This document shows positions 1 through 6,216 of a DNA stretch of 64,000 bases, in pieces. Source of the DNA: PALSA-1006 sp041660815 (GTDB lineage: Bacteria > Pseudomonadota > Gammaproteobacteria > Burkholderiales > Gallionellaceae); assembly GCA_041660815.1 (NCBI GenBank), contig JBAZVN010000001.1, positions 248,001-312,000 on the forward strand, given 5' to 3'. Numbering within the stretch: position 1 is the first letter of the stretch; the number at the start of each line of letters is the position of its first letter. The notes below the pieces were generated by a model. The model had not been told where the DNA came from, made no database searches, and saw only the letters and a program-made list of their open reading frames with translations. The translations under genes and the position numbers were made by a program.

Positions 1-2
1 AC

Positions 3-740
3 GTGAATGATCGACGTCTGGTTGACCAATTGATTGACAGTTACCGGCAGGCGGGGAATGACACGCAACCCCGTTTCGATTTTATGTTTCTGGGCGCGTC
101 GCATTACCCGTATACCAGCCCGGAAAATTTCCGGAAATTTATGCCCGTCTCGGAAAATAAAAGCGCGCACTTCCTGAATAAAAATATCGACGCAGTGCCG
201 TTAAAAAATGATTATTTTAACAGCCTGAATTATCTGGATAGTCTGTTTGCCGAGATCGAAACCGCGCTAAAAGCCAAGGGGCAATGGGACAATACTTGGG
301 TGATTGTGACCTCGGATCACGCCGAAGAGTTTAATGAAAATGGCCTGGGATTTTGGGGACACGGCAGCAATTACACGCGCTGGCAAACCCAACCGCCACT
401 GCTGATCAAACCCGCCCATGCGACTGCTGCCAAACAGGAAACACACTTTTCAACCCATCAGGATGTGGTGCCAACCTTGATGACGCGCGTGCTGGGCTGC
501 AAGCCGGCAGATATTTCGACTTACGCAAACGGTACACTTTTGACGGAGTTACCCGAAACCAGAAAAACCGTTATCGCATCCTACATGACCTCGGCTTATT
601 GGATCGACGGAATTATTTACGATAAATCCGCGCTGGGCTTAAGCTATCGCTGGGGCAATTTAAACGAGCTTAATGATGCAAAAAATACTCAACATATTCA
701 ATCACTTATAAAAGAAGAGTCGCTATTCTTCCGGCATTAA
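3..740 (+). CDS. Sulfatase / alkaline-phosphatase-superfamily protein, YejM-like (5' partial)
   Basis: C-terminal part of a sulfatase-fold protein; the frame is open at the window edge and the nucleophile region lies outside, so the GTG at position 3 is probably internal. The motif VIVTSDHAEEF followed by GHGSN is the metal-binding Asp-His region of the superfamily. The flanking text (DFMFLGASHYPY, DSLFAEIE) resembles the periplasmic domain of the inner-membrane protein YejM/PbgA, which tunes lipopolysaccharide synthesis in enterobacteria. Family membership is clear from sequence; a YejM role is inference because the membrane part cannot be seen. The gene ends only about 15 bases before the integrase remnant. 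Confidence 0.8.
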   Translation: MNDRRLVDQLIDSYRQAGNDTQPRFDFMFLGASHYPYTSPENFRKFMPVSENKSAHFLNKNIDAVPLKNDYFNSLNYLDSLFAEIETALKAKGQWDNTWVIVTSDHAEEFNENGLGFWGHGSNYTRWQTQPPLLIKPAHATAAKQETHFSTHQDVVPTLMTRVLGCKPADISTYANGTLLTELPETRKTVIASYMTSAYWIDGIIYDKSALGLSYRWGNLNELNDAKNTQHIQSLIKEESLFFRH

Positions 741-752
741 GGGGTTTCAATT

Positions 753-969
753 TAAGCCGCCAAATTACTCAAAAAGCTCCAACCTCCGGCGCGCCTGTCT
801 CTTTGGGATGGCGCTTGCCCTGAAACAAAATACATCGTCTAATCCAACCTACGTAAGACTGCTCGGTGCGAAGACTGTAATGCAGAAATCGAAGTTTGCT
901 TCGCATTTCATCAAGTAACTTGGGAGGATGAGGAGTTGATGCCGTATTTGAATTATCTTGCGCCGTCAT
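753..969 (-). pseudogene. intI: Integron integrase (intI) remnant, N-terminal fragment with frameshift
   Basis: From ATG at 969 the protein carries the N-terminal SAM-like domain of integron tyrosine recombinases (LLDEMRSKLRFLHYSLRTEQ, then SYVGWIRR and FQGKRHPKE). The frame stops after 66 codons at ...EVGAF. One extra T in the run near 770 would let it continue as FLSNLAA before a TAA, so there is both a one-base frameshift and a 3' truncation. The whole catalytic domain (R..HxxR..Y) is missing. It points away from the plus-strand cassettes to its right, the classical intI/attI/cassette arrangement. It cannot be an active recombinase. Confidence 0.85.
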
Positions 970-1296
970 AATAAATTAATCTTAATCATACTGAATGGTT
1001 TCCCGGTACAAACCCTGAAAACGCCTAACTACAAGGGCTTCCCCAATTTAGCAAGCGGTTTTGAATTTCTATTTCATTGCCATTCTCCGTTCCGTTTCAT
1101 GTCGCGCTGCTTGCATCGTGCGAGAAGGTGAAGGACTGCTAAACTGCAACCGCTCATGTTGGGTTATTGCCCGGCCTCTGATGAAAGACGCGCGCCTGGG
1201 CCTCATTCGTTAGTCGGTTGTATGCTGCGTTCACCTAAAGTTGATCAGGCTCTCCCGGCGCGGGTTCAACCCGCTTCACATCAACGCTGGCGGTGC
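970..1296 (+). other. Non-coding region between intI relic and first cassette (attI side)
   Basis: No convincing gene. This is where an integron attI site and the integrase and cassette promoters would lie. A seven-base GCCTAAC matching the RYYYAAC integrase core is at 1023-1029, but no partner core lies within normal attC distance, so it may be a relic of attI or of a lost cassette. Short open frames here show no protein resemblance I recognise. Confidence 0.4.
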
Positions 1297-1303
1297 GTTA
1301 GGC
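1233..1303 (+). repeat. Degenerate attC-like hairpin ahead of the toxin-antitoxin cassette
   Basis: GTTAGGC at 1297-1303 is a perfect integron R' core (GTTRRRY). To its left is an imperfect palindrome: GTTGAT (1240-1245) pairs with ATCAAC, enclosing the perfect hairpin GCGGGTTCAACCCGC. ACCTAAA at 1233-1239 is a one-base deviation from the RYYYAAC R'' core. Arm spacing is asymmetric, so this is a degraded or non-canonical attC. The cassette boundary at G^TTAGGC is better supported because it matches the GCCTAAC at the far end of the next cassette. Confidence 0.45.
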
Positions 1304-1343
1304 ATCTTGATGCCATAAGGCACACAGGTGTATTATTCGCAGC

Positions 1344-1622
1344 ATGAAACCTGTGAATTGGAACACCGAGAAAAATATCCGCCTCAAAGCTGAGCGCGGC
1401 GTATCTTTTGAGGAGGTCGTATCAGCAATGTCGAATGGTGGCCTTCTTGTCGTGCTAGACCATCCGAATACAGTTCAATATCCGAACCAACGCATGTTTG
1501 TGGTTCGGATCCGGGGATACGCCTATCTGGTGCCGTTTGTGGAGACGAAACAAGAGGTCTTCCTGAAAACGATCATTCCGAGCCGAAAAGCCACTCGTAT
1601 TTATCTTGATGAGGAGCATTGA
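1344..1622 (+). CDS. brnT: BrnT-family toxin (type II toxin-antitoxin), integron cassette
   Basis: A 92-residue protein resembling the BrnT/PF04365 RNase toxins: start WNTEKNIRLKAERGVSFEEV, central RMFVVRIRGYAYLVPFV strands, and the end IIPSRKATRIYL. Known BrnT proteins are RelE-fold ribonucleases that arrest growth until bound by antitoxin. The stop TGA (1620-1622) lies one base before the antitoxin ATG, so the pair is translationally coupled. It lies inside a cassette that begins TTAGGC at 1298. Toxin-antitoxin pairs are common integron cargo. Activity is inferred. Confidence 0.8.
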   Translation: MKPVNWNTEKNIRLKAERGVSFEEVVSAMSNGGLLVVLDHPNTVQYPNQRMFVVRIRGYAYLVPFVETKQEVFLKTIIPSRKATRIYLDEEH

Positions 1623-1623
1623 A

Positions 1624-1947
1624 ATGGACAAAGAAAGTAAACTTGAAGAAGAAATTCTGGCCTCGTTTGAAAGAGGCGAATGGCAACCCGTTCCAAAAAA
1701 CAAAAGTGAAATTGCACGTTTTGCGGCAATGGCTTCGGCATCTCTGGCTAAAGACAAGCGGGTCAACATTCGTATCTCTTCCCGTGATCTTGATGACATT
1801 CAAGCCAAGGCCGCTGAAGAAGCGATTCCTTATCAGACGTTAATGGCTAGCGTCCTTCATAAATATGTCACAGGACGCCTTGTAGAACCGCAAACCAGCC
1901 TAACCCGACATTCAACCCGAACTCCGCAAAAGCGCGGAGCCGGTTAA
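1624..1947 (+). CDS. CopG/BrnA-type antitoxin (PF12441-like), integron cassette
   Basis: A 107-residue antitoxin. The start ATG 1624 follows GAGGAG at 1610-1615, inside the toxin's 3' end. It has an N-terminal LEEEILASFERGEW helix, then the ribbon-helix-helix text RVNIRISSRDLDDIQ and the hallmark IPYQTLMASVLHKYVTGRL of CopG-type antitoxins. The last 16 codons run into the attC site and the TAA stop is in its left inner arm, a usual feature of cassette genes. The conserved part ends near residue 90; the tail is attC-encoded. It should neutralise the upstream BrnT-like toxin and probably autoregulates the pair. Confidence 0.85.
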   Translation: MDKESKLEEEILASFERGEWQPVPKNKSEIARFAAMASASLAKDKRVNIRISSRDLDDIQAKAAEEAIPYQTLMASVLHKYVTGRLVEPQTSLTRHSTRTPQKRGAG

Positions 1948-2060
1948 TTCCACGTTGAGGCTGTAGGAAAACTCAAAATGCAAATCTGGTACATATATAA
2001 ATCAACAAGTTGTGACTAGATTTTTTGTGAAAATCGAGTTTTTCTACAGCGTCGTTATGC
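1898..2060 (+). repeat. Integron attC recombination site, interrupted
   Basis: R'' core GCCTAAC at 1898-1904, inner L'' ATTCAACCC, a central stem CTCCGC/GCGGAG, inner L' GGTTAATTCC, and the R' core beginning CGTT at 1953-1956. The layout matches attC sites of chromosomal integrons. The R' is split: after GTT (1954-1956) comes a 97-bp inverted-repeat element, then a second GTT leading into ATGC (2057-2060). Removing the element and one GTT restores a normal attC joined at G^TTATGC to the next cassette. GCCTAAC is the exact complement of GTTAGGC at the start of this same cassette, as the integron mechanism predicts. Confidence 0.8.
1957..2053. mobile_element. 97-bp MITE-like element with 18-bp terminal inverted repeats, inside the attC core
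   Basis: The left end GAGGCTGTAGGAAAACTC (1957-1974) and the right end GAGTTTTTCTACAGCGTC (2036-2053) are inverted repeats matching at 16 of 18 positions. The interior is AT-rich with no gene. GTT flanks both ends (1954-1956 and 2054-2056) as a possible 3-bp target duplication. Size and ends suit a non-autonomous insertion-sequence derivative; no transposase for it is in the window and I do not recognise the family. Alternatively it is a gene-less 100-bp cassette captured between two G^TT crossover points. Confidence 0.55.
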
Positions 2061-2085
2061 GCCGTAGCAGGGACTAGGAGATTCA

Positions 2086-2103
2086 ATGGGCGGACACAAA
2101 TGA
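2086..2103 (+). promoter_or_regulatory. Five-codon leader ORF driving the cassette GTPase
   Basis: AGGAG at 2077-2081 precedes ATG 2086, which opens a frame of only five codons (MGGHK). Its TGA stop (2101-2103) overlaps the GTPase ATG at 2100 as ATGA. The GTPase has no good Shine-Dalgarno of its own, so translation is probably by coupling. Short leader ORFs such as ORF-11 in attI1 are known to do this for integron cassettes; the role here is inference. Confidence 0.5.
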
Positions 2104-3170
2104 AAAATCAGCACTATGAATTGAATGAACTTGGCTGGAGCGACTGGTTCGAGCAACGGGCAGAATGCGGATCAACGGATACTGTCGCCCGCGTTGCGGC
2201 TGTCGATAGAGATCAATTACTGCTCGTCGATCAGGCCGGCCATTTCCGGGCAAAGCTGGCTGGTAGCTATCTATACCGCCACCACCTGCCTCATGAACTG
2301 CCGTGTGTGGGTGACTGGGTGTGTGTGGAAAAACAGACAAGCGACGACTTCGGGGTGATCCACGCACTCCTTGAGCGCAGAACCTCACTGCGAAGAAAGT
2401 CCCCTGGAAACGTCATTGAGTACCAGATGATTGCGGCGAATCTGGACTATGTGGTCATCGTACAGTCTTGCCACTTTGATTTCAATCTGAGGCGCTTGGA
2501 ACGCTATCTCGTCATGGTTATGGATGGTGGAGCCGAGCCGTACATTCTGCTGACCAAGACTGACTTGGTAGATCCTGCCGTGCTAGCTACGCAGTTGGCG
2601 GAGATAAAGTCTGTTGGTATTTCCGCACCGATTGTGCCGTTGAGTAACGTGACGCGGGAAGGCCTGAATGACCTCAAGCAACTGCTGTTGCCTGGAAAGA
2701 CCTATTGCTTCGTCGGGTCGTCGGGAGTTGGAAAGACCACGCTGATTAATCAGTTGATTGGCCGTGAGAGGTTGGAAACCGGGGCTGTCAGCGGGACAGG
2801 CGAAGGGCGGCATACTACCGTTCGTCGCGAGCTGATTCGTCTTGACGGTGGTGCACTGGTCGTTGACAACCCGGGAATGCGTGAATTCGGTATTCTCGGC
2901 GCGGAAAGTGGAATAGGGAGCAGCTATTTCGACATCACCGCCCTCTCGTCTCGCTGCCGCTATCGAGACTGTAGCCATAAAGGCGAGTCCGGCTGCGCTG
3001 TCCTCGCGGCTGTGCATGCCGGCGAAATCAACCAGGAACACCTTGAAAACTACCTCAAACTCAGGGAAGAGTCCGAGTTCAACAACATGTCCTATGTCGA
3101 GAAGAGAAAGAAGGATCGGGACTTTGGTCGATACATCAAGTCGGCAAAGAAGGACTTAAGGGATAACTAG
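2100..3170 (+). CDS. rsgA: RsgA-like circularly permuted GTPase, integron cassette gene
   Basis: 356 residues with RsgA/YjeQ architecture: N-terminal OB-fold (to about 95), then G4 TKTD, P-loop GSSGVGKTTLIN and G3 DNPGMREFG in permuted order, then the C-terminal zinc segment CRYRDCSHKGESGC. RsgA helps late maturation of the 30S subunit. It lies between the inverted 12-mers GTTATGCGCCGT (2054-2065) and ACGGCGCATAAC (3181-3192), the complementary ends expected of a cassette, so it is probably a second, mobile copy distinct from a chromosomal rsgA (not seen here). Family very sure; cassette status likely; a special function such as altered ribosome assembly or antibiotic tolerance is open. Confidence 0.9.
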   Translation: MKNQHYELNELGWSDWFEQRAECGSTDTVARVAAVDRDQLLLVDQAGHFRAKLAGSYLYRHHLPHELPCVGDWVCVEKQTSDDFGVIHALLERRTSLRRKSPGNVIEYQMIAANLDYVVIVQSCHFDFNLRRLERYLVMVMDGGAEPYILLTKTDLVDPAVLATQLAEIKSVGISAPIVPLSNVTREGLNDLKQLLLPGKTYCFVGSSGVGKTTLINQLIGRERLETGAVSGTGEGRHTTVRRELIRLDGGALVVDNPGMREFGILGAESGIGSSYFDITALSSRCRYRDCSHKGESGCAVLAAVHAGEINQEHLENYLKLREESEFNNMSYVEKRKKDRDFGRYIKSAKKDLRDN

Positions 3171-3180
3171 CGTGTTCGCG

Positions 3181-3192
3181 ACGGCGCATAAC
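3181..3192 (+). repeat. R'' half of a broken attC after the GTPase cassette
   Basis: ACGGCGCATAAC is the exact inverted repeat of GTTATGCGCCGT at 2054-2065 and contains the core-like GCATAAC. An attC should continue to a GTTATGC within about 60-140 bases; none is present, so the site has lost its right half. Confidence 0.5.
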
Positions 3193-3195
3193 CCA

Positions 3196-3288
3196 TCACT
3201 CCACCGGATCTTGCGCATAAAAAGCAAAGTATTCGTCAACATTGGACTTAGCCTTGATGGCTACATGGCGCAAGACTTCTTCCGGCCT
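3196..3288 (-). pseudogene. Coding-like fragment of unknown family
   Basis: Read on the minus strand, this stretch ends in a stop and encodes about 30 codons (GRPEEVLRHVAIKAKS then NVDEYFAFYAQDPVE) that look like real protein. No start is visible and the fragment runs into the BrnT-like relic on the other strand. I do not recognise the family. It could be the tail of a lost cassette gene inserted in reverse orientation, or chance. Confidence 0.25.
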
Positions 3289-3308
3289 GCCACTGTGAGA
3301 GGGACGCT

Positions 3309-3386
3309 GGCAATTTGATCCGCATTATTTAGGCACGCAAAACAACTAAACGTGAAAGTAATTTCTATGGAGGCGAACAACCATGA
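3309..3386 (+). pseudogene. BrnT toxin remnant (C-terminal end only)
   Basis: The frame reads GNLIRII-stop-ARKTTKRES then NFYGGEQP and a TGA. This is the typical BrnT C-terminus (IRIISARKATKRE...) with an in-frame TAG at 3330-3332 where Ser/Thr is expected. Everything upstream of the last strand is lost. Its TGA overlaps the ATG of the antitoxin fragment, as in intact brnTA operons. Confidence 0.6.
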
Positions 3387-3493
3387 AGCCTGAATACGAT
3401 TTATCGAAAATGAAATCGCGTAGCGACACCGAAAAACAATCTTTAAAAACAGTATATTACGCTGCACCCGCCGCTATCTACTGCTTCCTATAA
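3383..3493 (+). pseudogene. BrnA antitoxin remnant (N-terminal end only)
   Basis: ATG 3383 follows GGAGG and opens MKPEYDLSKMKSRSD, the characteristic BrnA start (EYDFSKMKSR). After about 24 codons the similarity ends and a TAA follows at 3491; the ribbon-helix-helix domain is missing. Together with the preceding fragment it is the scar of a second BrnT/BrnA pair, of a different subtype from the intact one. From 3494 to 3689 I see no gene, only AT-rich DNA leading to the next start. Confidence 0.6.
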
Positions 3494-3689
3494 ATAGCTC
3501 ATCCCATTATTTTAAAGAAGAAATTCCAGAGAACAAATCTGTCCCGACCAGCGATTGATTTCGCAAAGTTAATTTTACATAGTCTGATAAAATTCCAAAG
3601 AAGATGAAACCGGATTTACCGCACTCATTTTTCAATCTAAAAAAATTATTCAGTTTGTCAAAATTTAAGTGTTTTAAAGGGGCAACATT

Positions 3690-5639
3690 TTGCAAAAGTA
3701 TCATTTAATTTCTCTGTTGCTTTTAATCTTTCCCACCGCTGCGTTTGCGGAAATTGATCCTTACAGTTTATCCCTGGAAGAGTTGATGAATATTCCGGTG
3801 ACCGTGTCCTCGCGCTTGCCACTTTCGCAGCGCAAAACGCCGGGGATTGTTTCGGTCATTACCGCTGAAGAAATCCGCCAAAGCGGTGCGCGTGATTTGG
3901 TGGACGTTCTGCGTCAAGTACCCGGCATGGATTTTCGAGTGACCGTCAACAACGGCATCGCGCCGGGTATGCGCGGCCATATCGGTTCGGATGGTCGCGT
4001 GTTGATGCTGGTGGATGGCATTGAAGTAAACGATCTGCGCTATGGCGGCGCCAACTTTGCCCAGGGTTTTCCAGTGGAGCAAATTGCCCGCATCGAAATT
4101 ATCCGCGGTTCTGGCTTGGCGCTGTATGGCGGAACAGCCTTGCTGGGGGTCATCAATATCATTAGCAAAAGTACCGAGGAATTGGCAGGTGTGCAAGTCG
4201 GCGCAGGCTTGGGTTATGCCGCTTCAGGGGCGCGCAGCCGCGATTACATCAGCCTGATGGGGGGACTGCGAGGGGACACGGCAAAATTATCCGTGATGGC
4301 GCATAAAGGTCAAGCCTTGCGTAGCGACCGAACCTATCAGGATGTGAGCGGGAATAGTTTTAACATGGCAACCGCCAATGCGATTTATCCGGAGTTTCTA
4401 AATGTCGGATTGCAGATCGGTAATTTTAGCGCGCGCTATTTACGTGATGCCTCGCAGGTCAATGACCGTGACGGGAGCGCAAGCAACATTCGGGTTGCGG
4501 ATTACAAGAATTATTATTTGAGCGACTCGTTATTGGTGCAACAGCTTTTTCAGGCGACTCCCGAGCTCACCCTGACCCCCAGTGTTACGTATCTGCAACA
4601 GAATCCCCGCAAAACCGTTAAACCGGACGGCACGGTTACCAGTGAAACGTCCGTTAACCGTTTGCAAACCAAACTGCCGCTTGCGTGGGCGGTTAGTTCA
4701 GCGTGGCATATATCGGGCGGCTTGGAATATGTGAGTGAAAATTATCAGGGGTCAGTACGTCTGTATCCGTTAAAACCACTTCCTTTTGACAGCACCACGA
4801 TTGCGAGTTTCTATGGCGAAATTTTATCGCGCAATGATTGGGGCGATATCACCGTCAGCGCACGCTTGGACGACCACAGCCATTCCGGCTTGTTGCAGGC
4901 GGAAAGACTTGGCTACACAAAAATCTTTGGGGATTGGCATGTTAAGTTGATGGGCAGCGTTGCTGAACGGGCACCCTCCATGGAAGGCTATGCCACCCAA
5001 CGCATTACGCCTTTAAAACCGGAAACTGCCCGAACCTGGGAGATGGAAACCGGCTATCGTCTAAGTGCGGATTCCCAGTTTACGGTAAATATATTTGACA
5101 TCACCACGGATGACACGCTCGTGCTGGTCAACATGCAAACCGTGCATACGCGGGGATTGGAAGCCGGTTATAAAATCCGCAAAGACTGGGGATATGGCGA
5201 AGTTAATTATTCCTATTACAACGCGGCGGGCACGGATACCACTTTGATAAAAGTCATGCGGGATCCGTTTGAATCACCGGTAGTGGACGATACGATGAAT
5301 TTGGCCTTTCCCGCACATAAGCTCACCGCTAATTTGCACTATAAATTGGCGGACGACTGGTCGGTAAATTCTACGCTGGTTTATTTGGGGTCACGCTGGG
5401 GCAAAGTGGCGCCCAATATCAACGGTGATGGCGGGCAACTCAAAAGCTTTGCCCCCACGCCCCTGTTGAATATCGTATTAAGCTGGGACAATGCGCTGCT
5501 TAAAGATTTGGATATCACCCTGGGTTTATACAATGCGCTCAACCAGGAAGTGGATTTTATTTCCCCGATGAATTCCTACCATGCGCCGCTGCCGGACATG
5601 AGCCGCGAAGTTTTGCTGCAAACACAGTATAAGTTTTAG
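3690..5639 (+). CDS. TonB-dependent outer-membrane receptor
   Basis: 649 residues. The TTG start is set by AAAGGGG about 8 bases upstream; it gives a signal peptide ending AAFA (residue ~20). A plug domain follows (about 40-160: ITAEEIRQSGARDLVDVLRQ, VLMLVDGIEVND, IARIEIIRG, ALYGG.ALLGVINIISK), then a 22-strand barrel ending in aromatic F. The DPYSLSLEELMNIPVTV start marks the receptor subfamily often found with YfiR-type and GGDEF proteins. It is followed 42 bases later by a YfiR-like gene and a GGDEF-EAL gene, suggesting a signalling operon rather than simple nutrient uptake. Ligand unknown. Confidence 0.9.
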   Translation: MQKYHLISLLLLIFPTAAFAEIDPYSLSLEELMNIPVTVSSRLPLSQRKTPGIVSVITAEEIRQSGARDLVDVLRQVPGMDFRVTVNNGIAPGMRGHIGSDGRVLMLVDGIEVNDLRYGGANFAQGFPVEQIARIEIIRGSGLALYGGTALLGVINIISKSTEELAGVQVGAGLGYAASGARSRDYISLMGGLRGDTAKLSVMAHKGQALRSDRTYQDVSGNSFNMATANAIYPEFLNVGLQIGNFSARYLRDASQVNDRDGSASNIRVADYKNYYLSDSLLVQQLFQATPELTLTPSVTYLQQNPRKTVKPDGTVTSETSVNRLQTKLPLAWAVSSAWHISGGLEYVSENYQGSVRLYPLKPLPFDSTTIASFYGEILSRNDWGDITVSARLDDHSHSGLLQAERLGYTKIFGDWHVKLMGSVAERAPSMEGYATQRITPLKPETARTWEMETGYRLSADSQFTVNIFDITTDDTLVLVNMQTVHTRGLEAGYKIRKDWGYGEVNYSYYNAAGTDTTLIKVMRDPFESPVVDDTMNLAFPAHKLTANLHYKLADDWSVNSTLVYLGSRWGKVAPNINGDGGQLKSFAPTPLLNIVLSWDNALLKDLDITLGLYNALNQEVDFISPMNSYHAPLPDMSREVLLQTQYKF

Positions 5640-5681
5640 TGTGAATCAAGCGATGAAGTTCTCTAGTAAAATTTTCAGCGT

Positions 5682-6212
5682 ATGAATTTTTTCAGGTCTG
5701 TTGGCTTGATGTTTTTTCTACTTTGGCTTGCGCCGAGCGTGGCGGGAGAAGTATCGGAAAATCAGGTGAAATCGGCTTACGTTTTAAATTTTGCCAAATT
5801 TGTAGAGTGGCCGACAAGGACGCTTTTAGACACTGACAAAATCAATCTGTGCGTGCTGGGCAGCAAGACGCTGAGCGGAACTTTGTTCGAACTGGAGGGA
5901 CGCAAAGTTGGCGGGCGCGCGTTGCATGTCATTTCCAATCCCAATAACGCTGATACCTTCAATTCCTGCCATCTCCTGTTCATTGGGGAAACAGAGCAGC
6001 GACGCTTGGGCGGCATTTTCAAAACACTGGGTGACGCGCCGATTTTAACGATTTCGGATAGTGAGGATTTTGCCGAAAAGGGCGGCAGCATTGGACTGGT
6101 ACTGCATGACAATAAAATCGGGTTTGAGGTCAATTGGGCTGCCCTGCAAAAATCAAAATTGCATCTGCCCGGGCAATTGCTCAACCTCGCTTCCCGTGTT
6201 TATGAAAGATAA
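5682..6212 (+). CDS. YfiR-like periplasmic protein (DUF4154)
   Basis: 176 residues with a signal peptide (ending near VAGE) and the YfiR/DUF4154 pattern: ENQVKSAYVLNFAKFVEWP, CVLGSKTLSGTLFEL, CHLLFIGETEQ, PILTISDSEDFAEKGG, IGLVLHDNKIGFEVN and the final LLNLASRVY. YfiR of Pseudomonas is a periplasmic repressor of the diguanylate cyclase YfiN. Here it lies between a TonB receptor and a membrane-bound GGDEF-EAL protein, whose start lies at its stop. By analogy it may hold that enzyme's periplasmic domain in check. Confidence 0.85.
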   Translation: MNFFRSVGLMFFLLWLAPSVAGEVSENQVKSAYVLNFAKFVEWPTRTLLDTDKINLCVLGSKTLSGTLFELEGRKVGGRALHVISNPNNADTFNSCHLLFIGETEQRRLGGIFKTLGDAPILTISDSEDFAEKGGSIGLVLHDNKIGFEVNWAALQKSKLHLPGQLLNLASRVYER

Positions 6213-6216
6213 CGTC

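Noticed and set aside
1455..1803. Minus-strand frames opposite the BrnT/BrnA pair
   Set aside because: Antisense to a well-supported toxin-antitoxin pair.
1957..2053. The inverted repeat as a transcription terminator of the antitoxin gene
   Set aside because: The arms are 61 bases apart with no T-run; the geometry suits element ends, not a terminator.
6061..6216. Longer N-terminus for the GGDEF-EAL protein
   Set aside because: It would overlap the yfiR-like gene by 150 bases with no signal or conserved text; ATG 6217 begins just before a membrane helix.
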